Source: Bryum argenteum
Lineage: Eukaryota; Streptophyta; Bryopsida; Bryales; Bryaceae
NCBI GenBank assembly: GCA_037043015.1
Contig: CM073327.1
Location: 10,336,727-10,400,726 of the forward strand
Direction: 5' to 3'
Length of the DNA stretch: 64,000 nucleotides
Positions 49,601-63,335 of the stretch are shown piece after piece (positions within the stretch are counted from its first letter, which is position 1; every line of letters begins with the position of its first letter). Both the position numbers and the translations under genes were made by a program. The notes under the pieces were generated by a model that was given only the letters and a program-made list of their open reading frames with translations, made no database searches and was not told the DNA's origin.

Positions 49601-52472
49601 GTGATGACAATGGGGTCACACCATCCTGCAAAAAATTGTCATAAACAATCAACATAACCATCAATGCTCCTCCACCAAGCATGATATCAATATGTCCCAA
49701 AAACGCATATTTGTATAAAGGAACGAGTTTGGCATTAATACAAACTACAACAAAGTTGCTGTAGGAAACAATTAAAAAAAAGATGTTTAAGCTATCGACA
49801 TTCAAATGCAAGCCACAATATTTTCCAAAGACACTGAACCCTTCAAAATAACAATGTATTCCTTAAAAAGATTAAAGAACTATTTACAAATTGTAACTTG
49901 CAGAGTTATCACTTTTACTCTACAACCTAGAATGTCTCAACCATCACAAAATACAAATTGACTCTTTATGATAATTATACATAGAATATTTTTAAGTTTT
50001 AATTTTTTGAATTTTTTTGAATTTTTTTTCTTGAACTTAGCCAAAGCTTACAAATGTAGGTGAATTCTTGATTGTTGATTCAAATAACGTTAAAAAGACG
50101 AAAAGAGGGGTAATTGCAAGTACCCTAAGAGTGGATGTGGAAGCTCGATAGAAATTGGCCCTCCTAATCCAATGCATCTCCGAGGCTCTGAGATCTGCAA
50201 TTCTCTTCAGAAAAGCTGCAGTCCAACCATTGTACTTCACCACCCGCACTCCTGTCAACACTTCATTCACAGAGCGCACCCTGGAATCGGTGAAGGCGAT
50301 GGCGGTTCGGCGCACTCGTCCCACATATTGAGCAATCTTCACCTGCATTCATCCCCAAAAAACATTCCAAAGTGCGATTAAGGAGCTTCGCTTGAGCATT
50401 TTTCTCATTCAAAGTGATCCTGAATGAGCAACATTCATGTAATTTAGATTACATCACAGCGCCGAAAGGCAAGCGAGGTTTCATAAAGTAGAAGAATTCT
50501 CCACCCACATGCATACATGGATCTACTGAAGAATGTGTGACAAACCTGCAGAGGTTGAGTGAGAAAGATGAGGACGACGCCAGGAATGGCCGCATACCCA
50601 GCTTCATACAGCACAAGTCCAGCCACTACCGCCACTTCAATCAAGGCAAACCAAACTGTACATGCAACAACCCATGAGATTAAGATTTGAGTTTGAAATG
50701 AAGAATGTATGAAAATGGGCGAAACGTACTTACCAAAATGGAAGAATGTAGCAGCATCGACTATTTTTTGAGTGTCATTGGTGACCAAGTTCAACATAAT
50801 GCCCGTATTCGTATTAACAAGTGATGCCAATCGCATTTCTTGAAGCTGCAAAAATGTACGAGCATGTCAATACTGCAAGTAGGTGACATTCTAGTGGTAA
50901 AAGATATAATTGATTGTTGCGATCGTCTTTCTTACTTTGTTGAAGACTGCCATGGCAACTGTGGCGCGGGCTTTTGTTCCTGTCCTTTGACCTACAGTGA
51001 AACAATGGTGTTGCGTAATACTTAGTGTTGATGATGTGACTAACATTCCAACCACTAACAAAGTCGCCCACCACCAATTTAAGTGCCCTGTGCTTTGAGC
51101 AATTCGAACTAGCGCTCTCAATATATACACCTGCATGTTCCATTCCAAAACAAGCACAGTCAAAGCCCATTCTACAAAAGCAGCAGAAAAGGCATCCAAA
51201 GGCAAACACATTTCAGAACCTTCCATTTGAACTTGAAGGCGTCACATTCTCCATAAAAATTGTTGCGGGAAATGGGCATCAATAGTAACTCTTGTTGCAG
51301 AGGATTCGGTTTTGAGCGTCGATCTCAAGGCAACAACACAATTGATGGTGAATGGCAACAATGATGGAAGGAAGAGCCCTTGATTTGTTTTGAATGACCT
51401 ACCTGGAGCACAACGGCCACGAGCCAGACTGCCTTGTAAAGCGCGCCGGTCATGAACTTCCATCCCATGCTCTTCCACAGCAACTTCCACACCGATACCG
51501 ATACCTGCACGGGCTCCTTATTCTCTTGTATTCCAGCAGCAGCATTTTTCCTCTTGATCTTGGCCCGCTCTTCTTCTAAAACTTCGTAGTACTTCCGCTC
51601 GCACTCTCGCGCTGTCTCCTCCGGAATCATGTCGTACAAATCCTCTGCCTGCACCCCCGCATGCAGATTCCCGGACAAAATACTGAGAAGACTCGAAGAG
51701 TATTGCTCATAAAAATTGCAGTCAGACCGAGGTTCTTGGAATTTATATTTGAGAAGATTACACACCCCAGGGAGTCCTCATACAGAGAGCTAAGAAGAAT
51801 CAAAGAAAAACTACACGAAATGAGAGAATTTGCAGTCAAATGAGGTTTATATTGGGATTTACATTGAGTTGATAATAATGTTCACTGCAATTCAGTGATT
51901 GTCCAAGAACTTTTGTTCCATCATTTTTGGCAAGAACTCCAAACTACAAAGAGAATTCACTTCCAATTCTCTTTATGATTTACCGAATATGGCCGTACAT
52001 ACTGAAAAGGGTTGGAGACTAATCACACAAAGATGCTGAGAAGAAGTGCAGACGAATCATGCAAGACTTTGATGGCGTAGGAACAAGATCAGGTTTTTAG
52101 GATTTCTATTGAGGTTGGAGAAAAGATGCTAAGATGAGTCGGAGACGAATCAGACAAGATGATGCTGAGAAGAATCGAAGAGAAATTACACAAGATGCTC
52201 AAAAGATTCGAAGATGAATCCTGAGAAGAGTTGGAGGCAAATCATGCAAGAATTGCAGGAAAAGAATTAGGTCAAAGAAAAGAATTGCTGACCTCGAGGG
52301 GTTTTTTATTGCCAGTGACGATCAACGGATGCACCCACTGCCAAGTGAGGAAGCTGAAAACATTCGCCTTCCTCATGGGACAGGGCTTCCCCGTCATGGA
52401 CTCCATAAGCCTTTCGCCTTCTTCGTCTTCTTGCTTTCTCAACATGGAGCTCTCTTCCTCTCGGAGCACCAT
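43696..52472 (-). CDS. ABCC/MRP-type full ABC transporter, 18 exons
   Basis: Exons, 5' to 3': 52472-52293, 51648-51403, 51130-50936, 50845-50734, 50655-50546, 50342-50124, 49625-49377, 49053-48748, 48616-48422, 47976-47645, 47097-46648, 46462-46189, 46055-45978, 45548-45134, 45043-44940, 44810-44658, 44570-44173, 44071-43696; 1463 residues, all phases compatible. It is a short ABCC (no TMD0): the N-terminus leads straight to [23 protein letters not shown]1: GAVGSGKSS (about 521), LSGGQ (about 611), [12 protein letters not shown], where Asp replaces the catalytic Glu as is usual in ABCC, and VTHN. NBD2: GRTGAGKSS (about 1216), [19 protein letters not shown] and IAHR, all intact. Such pumps export glutathione or other conjugates at the plasma or vacuolar membrane; the substrate is unknown. 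A Ser/Arg-rich repeat lies in the linker. Confidence 0.93.
46760..46880 (-). repeat. Coding repeat in the ABCC linker
   Basis: The linker between NBD1 and TMD2 encodes [20 protein letters not shown] followed by [18 protein letters not shown]. This is a series of SGxxSGKFSRR/P-like units about 8-12 residues long. At DNA level GAGAATTTGCCAGATAA is repeated. In animal ABCC proteins this linker is a phosphorylation-controlled region, and the RRxSG pattern would suit basophilic kinases (inference). Confidence 0.75.
47431..47520 (+). repeat. Dispersed intronic repeat, copy 1
   Basis: Lies in an ABCC intron. TGATATTACTATCC, TGATATCATTCTCTCTTT and AAAAGTGCCA occur in the same order and orientation as in the LRRC45-like intron at 59465-59570. 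A degenerate short interspersed element is likely. Confidence 0.6.
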
Positions 52473-55169
52473 CTTGGCTCGATTCGACGACTCTCACTGC
52501 AAAGGTTCGTACTATCACCGCAAGTACTCACTCTCCACCGCAATTCTCCTTTAATCGACGACCGTCGAATGAAAAAATTCCATGACAATTCCGACGAGCG
52601 CCGCAGGTCTTCCAAGAGATTTAATAATCCCAAAAAGACAACATCAATACGGTTACAATATTCAAGAATCTCCTCACTCTGAGAACCTGTAGTGCTTGCT
52701 CTTCAACCGCTTGATGCAAATGAAAAAGCACGAATGCGGAAATTCGATAAACCTTGAGTTGGGTGGCAGAAGCGCTTGAGGGGAGAATGGGGGTTTGCGA
52801 GAATGTGGGGTGCGGGTTTGGGATTCTCGGTCGTTCGTCCGATTCTTTCAATTGTTACAGTGCATGTAAGAATCCGAGTGGGTTTTATCATGGGTTAGGA
52901 GGTTGCGGGGCGGGATTAGGAGTGCGGAAAAGTGGGCGGCGGTAGCGGACACGAATGAACGCATGAATGAATGAATATATGAATGAGAGCGGCGCTGGGG
53001 TGGCGGGTGGGTACAAGCAATCCAGGCAGTCGAGCACTTCGGCGGCCACGTTGAGGTCTCATGTGGCCCAAACTACAGTAGTGTGGCAGTGTTCACTGCT
53101 TCCTGAAAAGAATGGAGCAAAAGCATTGAAAAACAAGAATACCGGAATCCAGAGCTTGTGGTCATCTCGATCCCTGCTTTCCCCAAAAGCGACTTCCTGT
53201 ACAGTAGTGTGGCAGTGTGGCATTGGAGGCTTTCGGCCGGGGAATTACGTCATGGGGCTACATTGTTCACTAGGTGGAGTATGTCATTTGGATGATGTCA
53301 CTATCCACATGTTACTATTCATCCATGCCAACCCAAATTCTTTGTTTCTCTACTTTCAAAAGCTTCTCAAGAATGGGATTTCCACTTTTCAAAAAGATGA
53401 CGCATGTGTACAAACCTCATGAATCACGTAAGAAAGATTCTGGATTCACGATCGGAATGTGACTCCACACTAATTTACAGTACTGTACCTGTATTCCAAA
53501 GCAGGAACATGGGAATTGCTTGAACCACATATTGAGTCTCACGTTTCTAAGAGTCAAATGCAGTCCACCTTGGATCACTTTATAGTAGACTGCTCCATTT
53601 TAGACCACTTTACCATACAGAGTCACCAAACGGAATCTTTACTGTACAGGAATGCGGTAAAAGTACCATTTACCTTGTGGAACCTCTGACAAATTAGAAA
53701 TAGTATGGGTAATCAAGTGTGAGTTTATGGCAATACAAGTCAACTGCCTGAAACAACCAATGCACTAATGCAGCCCGGTTGACCCTTATTTTGTACATCC
53801 TTTTTCTGCCACCTCAATCAGCATCCTAAAGCGCGCGGCTATGGGGACTATAGTTTGATTCCCTACACTAAAATTGATACTTTACCTACTACTTGTCCCG
53901 CTCATTACAAGTCAATGGAATGGACTATTGAAGGCCCTCTTTACACTGGAATTGAGAGGCCAAGAGGGGAAGGATTTCAACCAATGTGAGGCTTAGGAAT
54001 TGAGAAGCTAATGATTAGAGGATTTACGTAAGAAAATTTTAGTCCAAGGGAGAAAGGGAGCCAAAAATGACATGGCAAAGCAGTTTTTGCACAAAAATTG
54101 CTTTTATTAACCGCCCCGGAATTGTGGTTAGGCCTACCTCAATGAGGTGGGCTTAACTAAAAATTTGGCAAAAATACTACAACCAATCATTTAGTATATT
54201 TTAAGTTTATTTTAGAAAAAACTCCACATGAGAGTTTTTGGCTTTCTCTCACTTAACACAACATCCAAATGAGGCACCCATAAATGAGTACTACCAACTT
54301 TTCTCGAAACCTTATTAGTCGATGGAATCTTTTCTTCAGAATTCCTAGAATTTTTGATTTGGACCCGGGACGACCTTTTTTGATAATTTTGAACTCAAAA
54401 ATGGGGTTTGCAGCCCCAAAATTAGTGTAGGAGCATACTTCTTGGCATTCTAAGCCTAAACATGAAAATTTTATAGGGCTCTTTACCCCTCTCCCACCCT
54501 TGCCCCCGAGAACCGCTCGTAGCACTGATTTGTAGTGATCCATCAAAGGCCATGGCTTCTCAAGTATGGGCCATGGCCGAAGTGGAGTTTGGCCGTAAGC
54601 TTCTCATTTCTAATGTAAATAGGGCCTAAGCATTGTGGTTTCTCCAATTTTAAGCTCTTCAACATTTGATTTCACATATGAAATTGAAAGCCCTACATGC
54701 CATTAGAATATTCTACAGCATAAAAATATGAGACTTCTTTCTCTTACGGTAGCTTCCACTCCTCCCAGGTGGATTGGACAGAAGTTCAAAATACTTATAA
54801 AAGTGCTTGAAATTTTCATAAACTATGCCTTAATGTCATGTATAGTATCCCAAATTGCATTAAAACTTGTAATTGTAGATCTTGCACAAATCATTCATTT
54901 AATGGAATCTCTTGTGCCGATGAAACACTTCTGATTCATTGCACATTGAAGCACAGGTTGTGCTCCTAGTATGAATTGCTTACTTCAAAGACTATTTTAT
55001 CAGAAAACTAGAAGTTCTTGCCACACGGTCACCTTCCATCAATTAGGACGCCTGCATGTTCCATCCATGGTGTTGTTCATGCATGACCGTTTCATATGAT
55101 TGTTTGCAAACCATTTGTAGTCAAATGCTACTCCAAACAGTTTGCAAACAATCATAGCAAATACTCATG
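52473..55169. other. Intergenic region between ABCC and LRRC45-like genes
   Basis: Contains the ABCC promoter and 5' UTR side (52.5-53.0 kb, GC-richer) and AT-balanced DNA beyond. ACAGTAGTGTGGCAGTGT recurs at about 53,074 and 53,201. Short frames at 52,967-53,422 show no domain. No gene is supported. Confidence 0.5.
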
Positions 55170-58100
55170 TTAACCAACACCTGCAACAGAGTGGTGGACA
55201 ATCAAAGCAGATTTGAGTGACGAAAACTGCTGGTGGATCCATTCAAGAACGGCAGTTTCCGCACCCGTGACTCGCCTCTCGGTGTCAAATTTCCTCCTCT
55301 CCTGCTCACTTTGAATCTCTTTCACGTGCAGGTGAACAACCTCTATTTGCCTGCGTGTTGCCAGTACTTCGTTCTCCAAACTCTTCCTGTCTTCCAAGTG
55401 CTGCAATTCCATGCACTATTAGCCCACCCCAGCCCACTTCCAACAAATTCGTAACAATCTCATACCGTTAAATCGGCAGTACATAAAGAAGGAAAGATGG
55501 TAGATTCTAGCGTAGAAAGTGAGTCCTAAGAGAAGGGAAACCACAGTAGAACATGAGTCCTGAGGGAAGGAGAATCACTCTAGATTATGTAGCGTATATA
55601 TATGGCAAGATAGAGTAGCTGACACGGGCAAAGTACAATCACATGACTCCATTCAGAATGGCACGTAGGATATCCAGAATTGAGGATCACAGAGGAGGCG
55701 TGTAGACATAATAGAGAACTACGTGCAAGCAAAGACAGAGGCTGAAGAAGTCATAAGATGTATCTAGAATAACTGTAAAGATGGATAGATTTGTATAATC
55801 ATGTCCTCTTAGGATTACTCTCTCAACATTTTTACAAGGGAGTGCAGTATCGGTTTATACCTTGGCAACTTCATGTGCAAGCACTTGTGCATGTTTCACA
55901 CGGTCACTTTCCAATTTTAATTCCATTTCTCTCAACTTGCACTCTCCAGCTTTTACTCTCTCTTGCAACTTGCTCTGCAGTCAGAATTGAAAGTTTGTAA
56001 CCCACCATTCTTGCAACCTTTTACTAAGACAAGTACTTGTTCCTCACGATTCATGTGACAATTAACTGTAGACTGTAATAACATTAAAATATTCATGCTA
56101 GCCTTACCATGATATTGAACCATATTATGGATTGAAAACTCTACGCCATAGTTTGTAGGACAAGTCCAAAGTCAGTTAAAACAGACCTGTTCACTGGTCA
56201 TCATCATCATCTCGTCGTCCAACCTAGTCTTTGCAGCTTCCAACTTTGTCATGGATGATGTCAAATGAGCAATCTGGCTCTCATAGTCCTCTACAGTTGA
56301 TGCATGTTTCTGTACGCAAACAAACAAACAGTGAGTAGAAGCATTGGATTTATGGTACATATATGCACAGACTGACTATGATGAGGATGAAGTTTTACCT
56401 TCTTTGCTTTCTGTTGCTCAGCATTGTTGTTCTCTAGTTGGTTTCTCAACGTTACTAACTCGGCTTTCATAGCGTTTATTTTCCCATCGGATACTTTCTG
56501 CGCCGCTTCCTGCTTTCACATCCAGAGGAAAGGCAACAAATGTCGTAATAAAACCACTGTAGCTGAATATGGCAATCCCCGTGATCTCAATATTTTGCCA
56601 TTTCAGCATCTTGGTACAGTGGCATAATCATAAAAGGGCTATTTGATGTACCTTCTCATTTTGAAAGCACTGTTCTTTGGTTGCCAACTGTGTCTCGCAT
56701 TGCCTTGCTGCACACTTCTGCCTTTCACTTTCCTGCACGCAACATCATCAGCAGATAACATCCTGAGTATCTGCATATAAATACCAGATACGATAGTGAG
56801 GTACGTCCCTTGGTATCGTATCTGCATATTATCTAATAGTGGTTCATATCTTTACTTGATCATTATGAAGTGAAAACTCAGCTATGGCGAGGTTGAACTT
56901 GATAAGGTAGCCTGGAGCATATTCTTGAGCTTACCTGGACAGCAGCATCCCTTTCAATTTCGAGATTTTTAATCTGCGCAGTGAGTTTGATGCGCACAGA
57001 TTCAACCTCTTCCTTCTGCTTCAGGTTTTGTTCAGCAATTTCTCCTTCTAGCCTCTTGATTATAGATGCCTTGTAATCTATGTCATTCTTTGCCCTCTCT
57101 GAAGGCCCACAGGACCAAAAACAATTCTCAGTTTTGTTGGTAAAACCCAATGTTACCACATTCAATACAGGAATCTGTGAGTTTTGATACCCTCCGTTGC
57201 CTCCATGCGGGCTTTACTCTCCGCTTGAATCCTTTCCAGCTATCACATAAGGCAGCCAAACTCAAATTCAATATGGATACAATAAAATAATTTCAACAAA
57301 GACTTCAGAGAAGCTACGCAACAGGGCCTCAGACGAACTTTGTAATGCTAAACGTTACACTCATGTTCTGCTTTGTCAACTCCACTCATTGTAAAGATTT
57401 CAGTGTGTCTTTGAAAAGTACACTGGAGTTAGAGCATCATAATTTGTGTGGTTTACCTGGTCCTTGAGATGCTTGTTTTCTCGTTTAGTTTCAGCTTCAG
57501 CAAGTTGTGCTTGATGTCCTTTCTCCCTCGCCTCCATCACCTCGGACTGTATCAAAACTGACATTTTTGTTTGCATCACACTCTGTTGTAGGTTGAGCAG
57601 TTGTTATAAACTACACAGGACTAGTCAAAAGCAAGCTAAGTCGTTGAGGGTAGTAACGAACTGTACATTTAGTGCTGCTACTTTCAAGGCAGCTGTTTGT
57701 TCAGCCCGCTTCAACTTGTCCTCCACGTCTTGAATATGCTGTCAGTTCAGATACAGAAAAGCTTTTCTTTAGATTTTCAATCCAAGCTCGAAAGAAAACA
57801 ACAGATAAAACATATATCAGGAAATACCGCATTGTGTTATAATTGGGCTTGGTAATATGAAGTCCATTCCATGACTCATACGAGTGCACATCCCTATATG
57901 ACTGATGTGCAGAACCTATACCCTCAATTACGATGACACTTCAGATATGTATGTGAGGCTCGTGACCTGTTTGGACGAATGCATTTGCGATCTGAAATCT
58001 CCAGTTTCTTTCTCAACAAATTTTCGCAACAAGTTTTCTTCCTTCAGTTCAACTCGTGCAGTCTGCTCCAAAGCAATAGATAGCATATTACATCTCATGC

Positions 58101-61100
58101 AAGGGAGGTGAATCGCTCAATCAGGTATGTCGATTTTCTCAGAAATGCAATTTTAGTATGTACCTCGAGTTGTGTGTCAGCAGCAACTTTCTGTAATTGT
58201 ACCTCATATAGTTCTGTCCTGCAGGCTTCCTAGAAAACCCACTTCGTTCATTTGTAAGAGAGAAGCAATTACGTATGAATATCATTACATGTTATTCCAT
58301 TCATATTACTAGAGTATAAGAGGTGATAAAAGGCCATAGTTTTGGAGTAGGAAATCAACATGCCATTTTTTGACGAAGACTATCAAGCTCTTTCTGAAGG
58401 GAAGCGATACGCTCCAGATTAACGTCACTCATCTCCTTCGAACCAAATCTGGAGCTCTGAATGCATGCCAACAAATATGATCATCACATTAATGGTCAAC
58501 TCGAAAGCGCCATTAATTTTATCAAGGCTCTGAAAACTGGACTTAAAATAAAAAAGATTAAGTCAGATTCAAATTCAAGATTTCAGTCAGCTGAAACTGC
58601 CCCTTCAGTGAAACTTGTCACTGCACTCATTAAGACGTTATAAAGAACACCTTAGATCGCAAGATTCGAAGCAATGATTGAAGATAACACACCTAGATAC
58701 AGTTAATACATTTACCTTGTTCTCTTCAACATCAACTTCACACAAGAATGGTGCATTATTGACATTGGACAATTGACAGTACACATATACATAGTTTACT
58801 TGGTCTATGTCCATTAATACATGCATTGAGAATCTAAAAGCAAGACTGTTGTTGAAGCCCAAATTCGGGGGACTAGGCAAAGTGTAACTCCAATAGAAAA
58901 CTATAGTATACTATAACCTAGAATCTATAACCAAGACTTCATAGGAAACGAATAAAATTCAATATAAGATACTATTTTGTAGATAAACAAATTGATGATA
59001 AAGTTACAAACAAGGGATGTATTACCAGTCCGAGATTATCAGAGTCAGGGAAAGTGCGATCATCCTGCAATGGAGGAGGGCCAGCAGCAGCATTAGGTTG
59101 AAGGAGCTTGCCACGCCGATTACTCTCCAGGAGCTCATCAATCTGGGCTTGAATGGAAGGAGGAATGCCATTTCCCACCAGCCGAATCTCTGTCAGGCAG
59201 TGGTTCCGTTGCAGCATGGCTACTATGGCTGCCGCGCCCCCTGGACCTATCTCATTCCACCGCAAATCTGCCCAGTCACACCAATACACACTCAACGATC
59301 ATTCTGCTTCTTGACTCCAAAGTACCAAAATACTGATGAGTAATTCCGTTAACATAGCAATTTTACGAGTGCCGTTTTGACATACGAAAAGAGCTATTTG
59401 TCACAATGTGCCATATTGTCTCATATTTGGCTCTACTTTCAGAATGGCACCTACAGAGCACCTCTGTAATATCACTATCCCTGTAATATCACACTCTCCG
59501 TCCCTGTGATATCATTCTCTCTTTCTTTTGACCCTCTCAAAAGTGCCATTTCTGTAGAAAGTTGTCATTTAAACAGACTTTAGTTTGTCTGATTGCATTT
59601 GCCTCTACCTTACCAAGACATGTGAGAGAGTAGTTGCATTGCAGTGCATGTGCCAGAGCTGCTGCTGTTGACGGACCTATTCGATTGCTCCGCAGGTCAA
59701 CCTGACAACAACGTAACCCATTCTCATTATATTTGCCACATTTACCTGAATCTGGTCACATTCAGGAAGAAAACTAGACATGAGTGGTTTTTCAACACAT
59801 ATTAGCTTGATTGGATTCTTCCATTAAAGATCCAAGCAATTGCATATCATGAAGAATCTGCATTGATTGTGTTGAGCACGTTCAAAAATTGTCTTGAATG
59901 TCTGTAAAGGGCTACCTCCATGTGTTATTTCTGGACTCTCAGAAGTTCAGAAGTAGTTATATGTGGCAAAACAATAATAGATTTGAGCAAGCGGATGAAT
60001 GAACCTCTTTGAGAGATCGGTTGGACGATATAGCTGACGAGAGAGCTGATATCCCTGTCCGTGCCAATCCCAAGCTATTCCACTCCAACGACAACCTGCA
60101 CCTCCAGAATTGAGTTAAAGATTAGCAACCTAACCCTCTTGCATTCTCTCTATCCACAAAATAGCACTACTTTTATGAATTGAAAACGAAACAAAAACCT
60201 CTTAAGTGATGTAGCACTACGAACAATTTGGGCTAGATCATCTCCTTTGTAAATATTGCACCCTGTAGCACGATGATTCATTTAGACAGTCTAGAACAGC
60301 ATAGCAAAAACCATGTTCACTTCTGAAGCAAATCAAGCATGAAAACAGTCATATAAGGCCCACATGCCTTTACCAAACGGAAGAATACTACTAACGAGCT
60401 CGAGCTTAAGATTGAGCAGAATTTCAGGGGTTTTCAGGGAGCTCCTCAGGAATGTGATGTACATTGTAAGATGCAGCATGAAAATCAACTTCAACATTAC
60501 GTTGATTAAAGCATACCACTTAGGTCAAGCTCCACGAGCTTTTCATTGTTCTTAATGACACGCAACAGCGCTTCACACCCTGCACCACAGAAGACGAACG
60601 CAAAAAGCTCATTTAAACAGCTATTTCATATGCATTATTGTTCAAGATGAAATGCTCCGAAGAGCAGTCACCAAGTTTCATGCATGATCTGGATAAAACC
60701 TCAAACGACCGTTTATCATGAAAAATGGCACAGTAAAAGGAAGGAAATATGATATATCTTGGAGTCGAAGGTGACTTGAGGGAAAGAAACTACTGTAATC
60801 TACGTAGTTTACGGCAAGATTGAGCAGCTGAATGGCTAAAATCTGGCACAGAAAGTGCAGTCAATCTCATGTCGAAATCACACATGTTCTATAGCCAACT
60901 GACCAAGAGCTGTTAGTCTTTGGAGACTTTGGAAGTAATCAACAATACAGAAGGGATGAGCATCACAATAGTACAAAAGATTGCAATAAGGGAAATTAGG
61001 GTTTGCATGCCCTTTGCAGATTGATTGGAACAAAAGGATTGCTCAATTAACAGAAGATTCATCGAGACTCACCATTTTCACAAAAAGATCGATCGGAGAT

Positions 61101-61508
61101 TTTGAGAACACCATCATGCATGGCATCCATGGTTTTCTCCAGGGGCACTGCGTCATGATACAACGGCGAGCTACTATACCGATTCTTCCGATCAATCGGC
61201 TGCTGCAATGATCGCCGCTCTTGAATGCGCTCCACCAACCCCGCGCGCTCCTGCAGCCTCTTGACGCGATCCAGCGCCGTCGTGCTCGTCGGCAACAGCT
61301 TTCTTGTGTCAATCAGCCGCTCCTTGAACATCGTCGAGGGATGCATTGGTACGGGCGATGTCACATTATCAGTAATAGTTTCAGTAATATTGTTCTTGAG
61401 CGCGTGTATTCCATCTTTCCCCCGTGGCGGCGGCGTCTTCTTTCCTTTGATCTCAATCATGACGCTTTTCTTCCTTTTCACAGCGTCCTCATCCTCCGAG
61501 GAACTCAT
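55170..61508 (-). CDS. LRRC45-like leucine-rich-repeat coiled-coil protein, 18 exons
   Basis: Exons, 5' to 3': 61508-61073, 60579-60517, 60262-60199, 60095-60005, 59701-59614, 59267-59026, 58456-58364, 58229-58164, 58062-57967, 57738-57667, 57546-57457, 57239-57191, 57098-56935, 56732-56652, 56509-56399, 56309-56187, 55974-55861, 55400-55170; 757 residues in frame. Residues 1-145 are a charged, low-complexity extension (MSSSEDEDAVKRKKSVMIEI). LRRs follow: LVELDLS, LSLEWNSLG, VDLRSNRIG, DLRWNEIGPGG and IRLVGNGIP, in the order seen in LRRC45. From about 329 to the end is a long coiled coil. LRRC45 links centrosomes and supports ciliogenesis in animals. The same role here is inference. Intron 7 has a GC donor. 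Confidence 0.85.
59465..59570 (+). repeat. Dispersed intronic repeat, copy 2
   Basis: Intronic in the LRRC45-like gene; same block order as 47431-47520. It has an internal near-duplication: TGTAATATCACTATCC, then TGTAATATCACACTC, then TGTGATATCATTCTC. Confidence 0.6.
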
Positions 61509-62392
61509 TGCTGCGCACACGAAATCGAATCATTTGCACCTTCCGAACACCTAATTTTTCTATCGATCGATGACAATACAAGCGACTCGATAATTGTTAA
61601 GGTTTTGCAAAGGGTCATTATCTTGCGTGTGAATTAAAATAAGAGCTATTGTCCGGACTTGTGACTGTTGGACGCCCGAGGAACTGAGAATTTTGTCTCC
61701 CGGATCATGACAATCAAATCTGCAATAGCGATGCTTCAGCAACCTGTTTTCCTTATCGAAATTGACAAAGTTTGTGTGATGGATAGGCGAAAAGACATTG
61801 ATCTATTGCAGTTGAATATGGATTTTCTTTTTTTAAATTTGGTGAAAGGAGAGCTGTGTATGATGATTACTATTGTCGTGGACTTGTGAATGTTTGGCTT
61901 GGGGCGGTTGATCATCTCCTTCAGACTCGTCGGAGCTTCGCACTCGCTGGTAGAGACTGTTCCTTGCGACGGCCATCGCTATTGTGAGGAGCACCACCAG
62001 ATAAAATCTGGTATTGATATACGGTAACGCTTGTATTGTCACATGGGAGGAGGGGTGCCATTAGAGAGAGGTCAAAGGGGTGATATTACAAGGCACAAAC
62101 ATTATTGTATCTTATTATTGTACGTGTTGGGATGATGCTATGTTACCACTATTAGAAGTTTGCCACTAGTTCTATCGATATTGGAGATATGTAAATGTTA
62201 CATGGTTTTGTATGGAAATTCATTGTCGATAGTGCTTGCAAGGGATAAAGCCACACGAAGTTGGATGATCTGATATCATCGAGGGGTTGAAGCGGCTCAC
62301 CATTGTGTTGTGATTTCGCCATTGTGTTGTGAGTTCGGTTTGTGACGAGAGAGCTTGTGTGCCGCTTACTCTTGGCATGTTTGGTGAATGTT
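61509..62392. other. Upstream region of the LRRC45-like gene, no supported gene
   Basis: A minus-strand frame at 61833-62042 would encode 69 residues with one hydrophobic segment (FYLVVLLTIAMAVA) and a polar tail. It has no known relative and may be chance. The remainder holds nothing recognisable. Confidence 0.3.
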
Positions 62393-62532
62393 GCTCACTC
62401 TCCAAATCTCTCATCTAATGATCAAGTGAGCGTGCTAATGGCGTGCCAAAACATGGCGTGAAGCTCACTCTCCAAATCTCTCAACTAATGATCAAGTGAG
62501 CGTACTAATGACCTGGTAAAACATGCCGTGAA
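62393..62532 (+). repeat. 70-bp tandem duplication
   Basis: Two adjacent 70-bp copies begin GCTCACTCTCCAAATCTCTC and share AATGATCAAGTGAGCGT. They differ at a handful of positions. GCTCAAGTGA begins a possible third partial copy. Confidence 0.9.
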
Positions 62533-63335
62533 GCTCAAGTGAAGTTTCGGTGAGCTTGCTGAAGCCTGAGTGAAGCCCGAGTTAGCTAGGATGGGTTTGA
62601 AGGCAAGGAATTGACATCTTGCAAATGCCATCGTGCACATTAATGGGTACATGGCCACGTGCAAGTAACTAGGCACTACTTCTTTGTAACAGTATATTGG
62701 CTCATTATTAGAGTAATTCAATTGTGTATTGTCATGTTGCAAATAAAATGTTCCAGTGCATCATTGCACATTGCTTAAATTTAATGATATTATTGATTCT
62801 ATTTTGATTTGAAGTTTATTTGGAAAGGTTTCACATCACTACAAAAATCGCATTAAAAGTGACAATCGTAAAGACATAGAATGAATATTTTCTTTGAGCT
62901 TCTAATGCTAATAAAATAAAATATTTTATTTGTTATCTTGATAAGTATACAACAACCTACTAGATTAGTAAAAATTTAAATAAAAGTGACAAATACAATG
63001 ATTTATTTTGATGTTATTAAAAAAATAAATCAAAACATGCACTCTTTGTCATCACAGACGTCACTTTTAGTGTCATTTTCTACTAGTGATAATCATGTCA
63101 GGACTCTATGTTTGCAGCAAATTTCCCTCTTTGAGGCAATAGAGTCATTTCAAAACAAACTTCATGTTTCATCTCATCCCGAGTGTGATCCTTTCTCTTG
63201 TATTGTTGAGGTAAACATAAAATGAAGCAATAAAATAACACATGCAATAAAAAGGAGTGATAGTAAATGGTCCCTTTAATTACATACATGTCTCATGCAA
63301 CTGATTCCTTTTTTTAATCAAATGCTACTTGCTCC

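Noticed and set aside
52967..53422. 151-codon plus frame between ABCC and LRRC45-like genes
   Set aside because: No family resemblance and no splice or start context; its composition matches the intergenic DNA.
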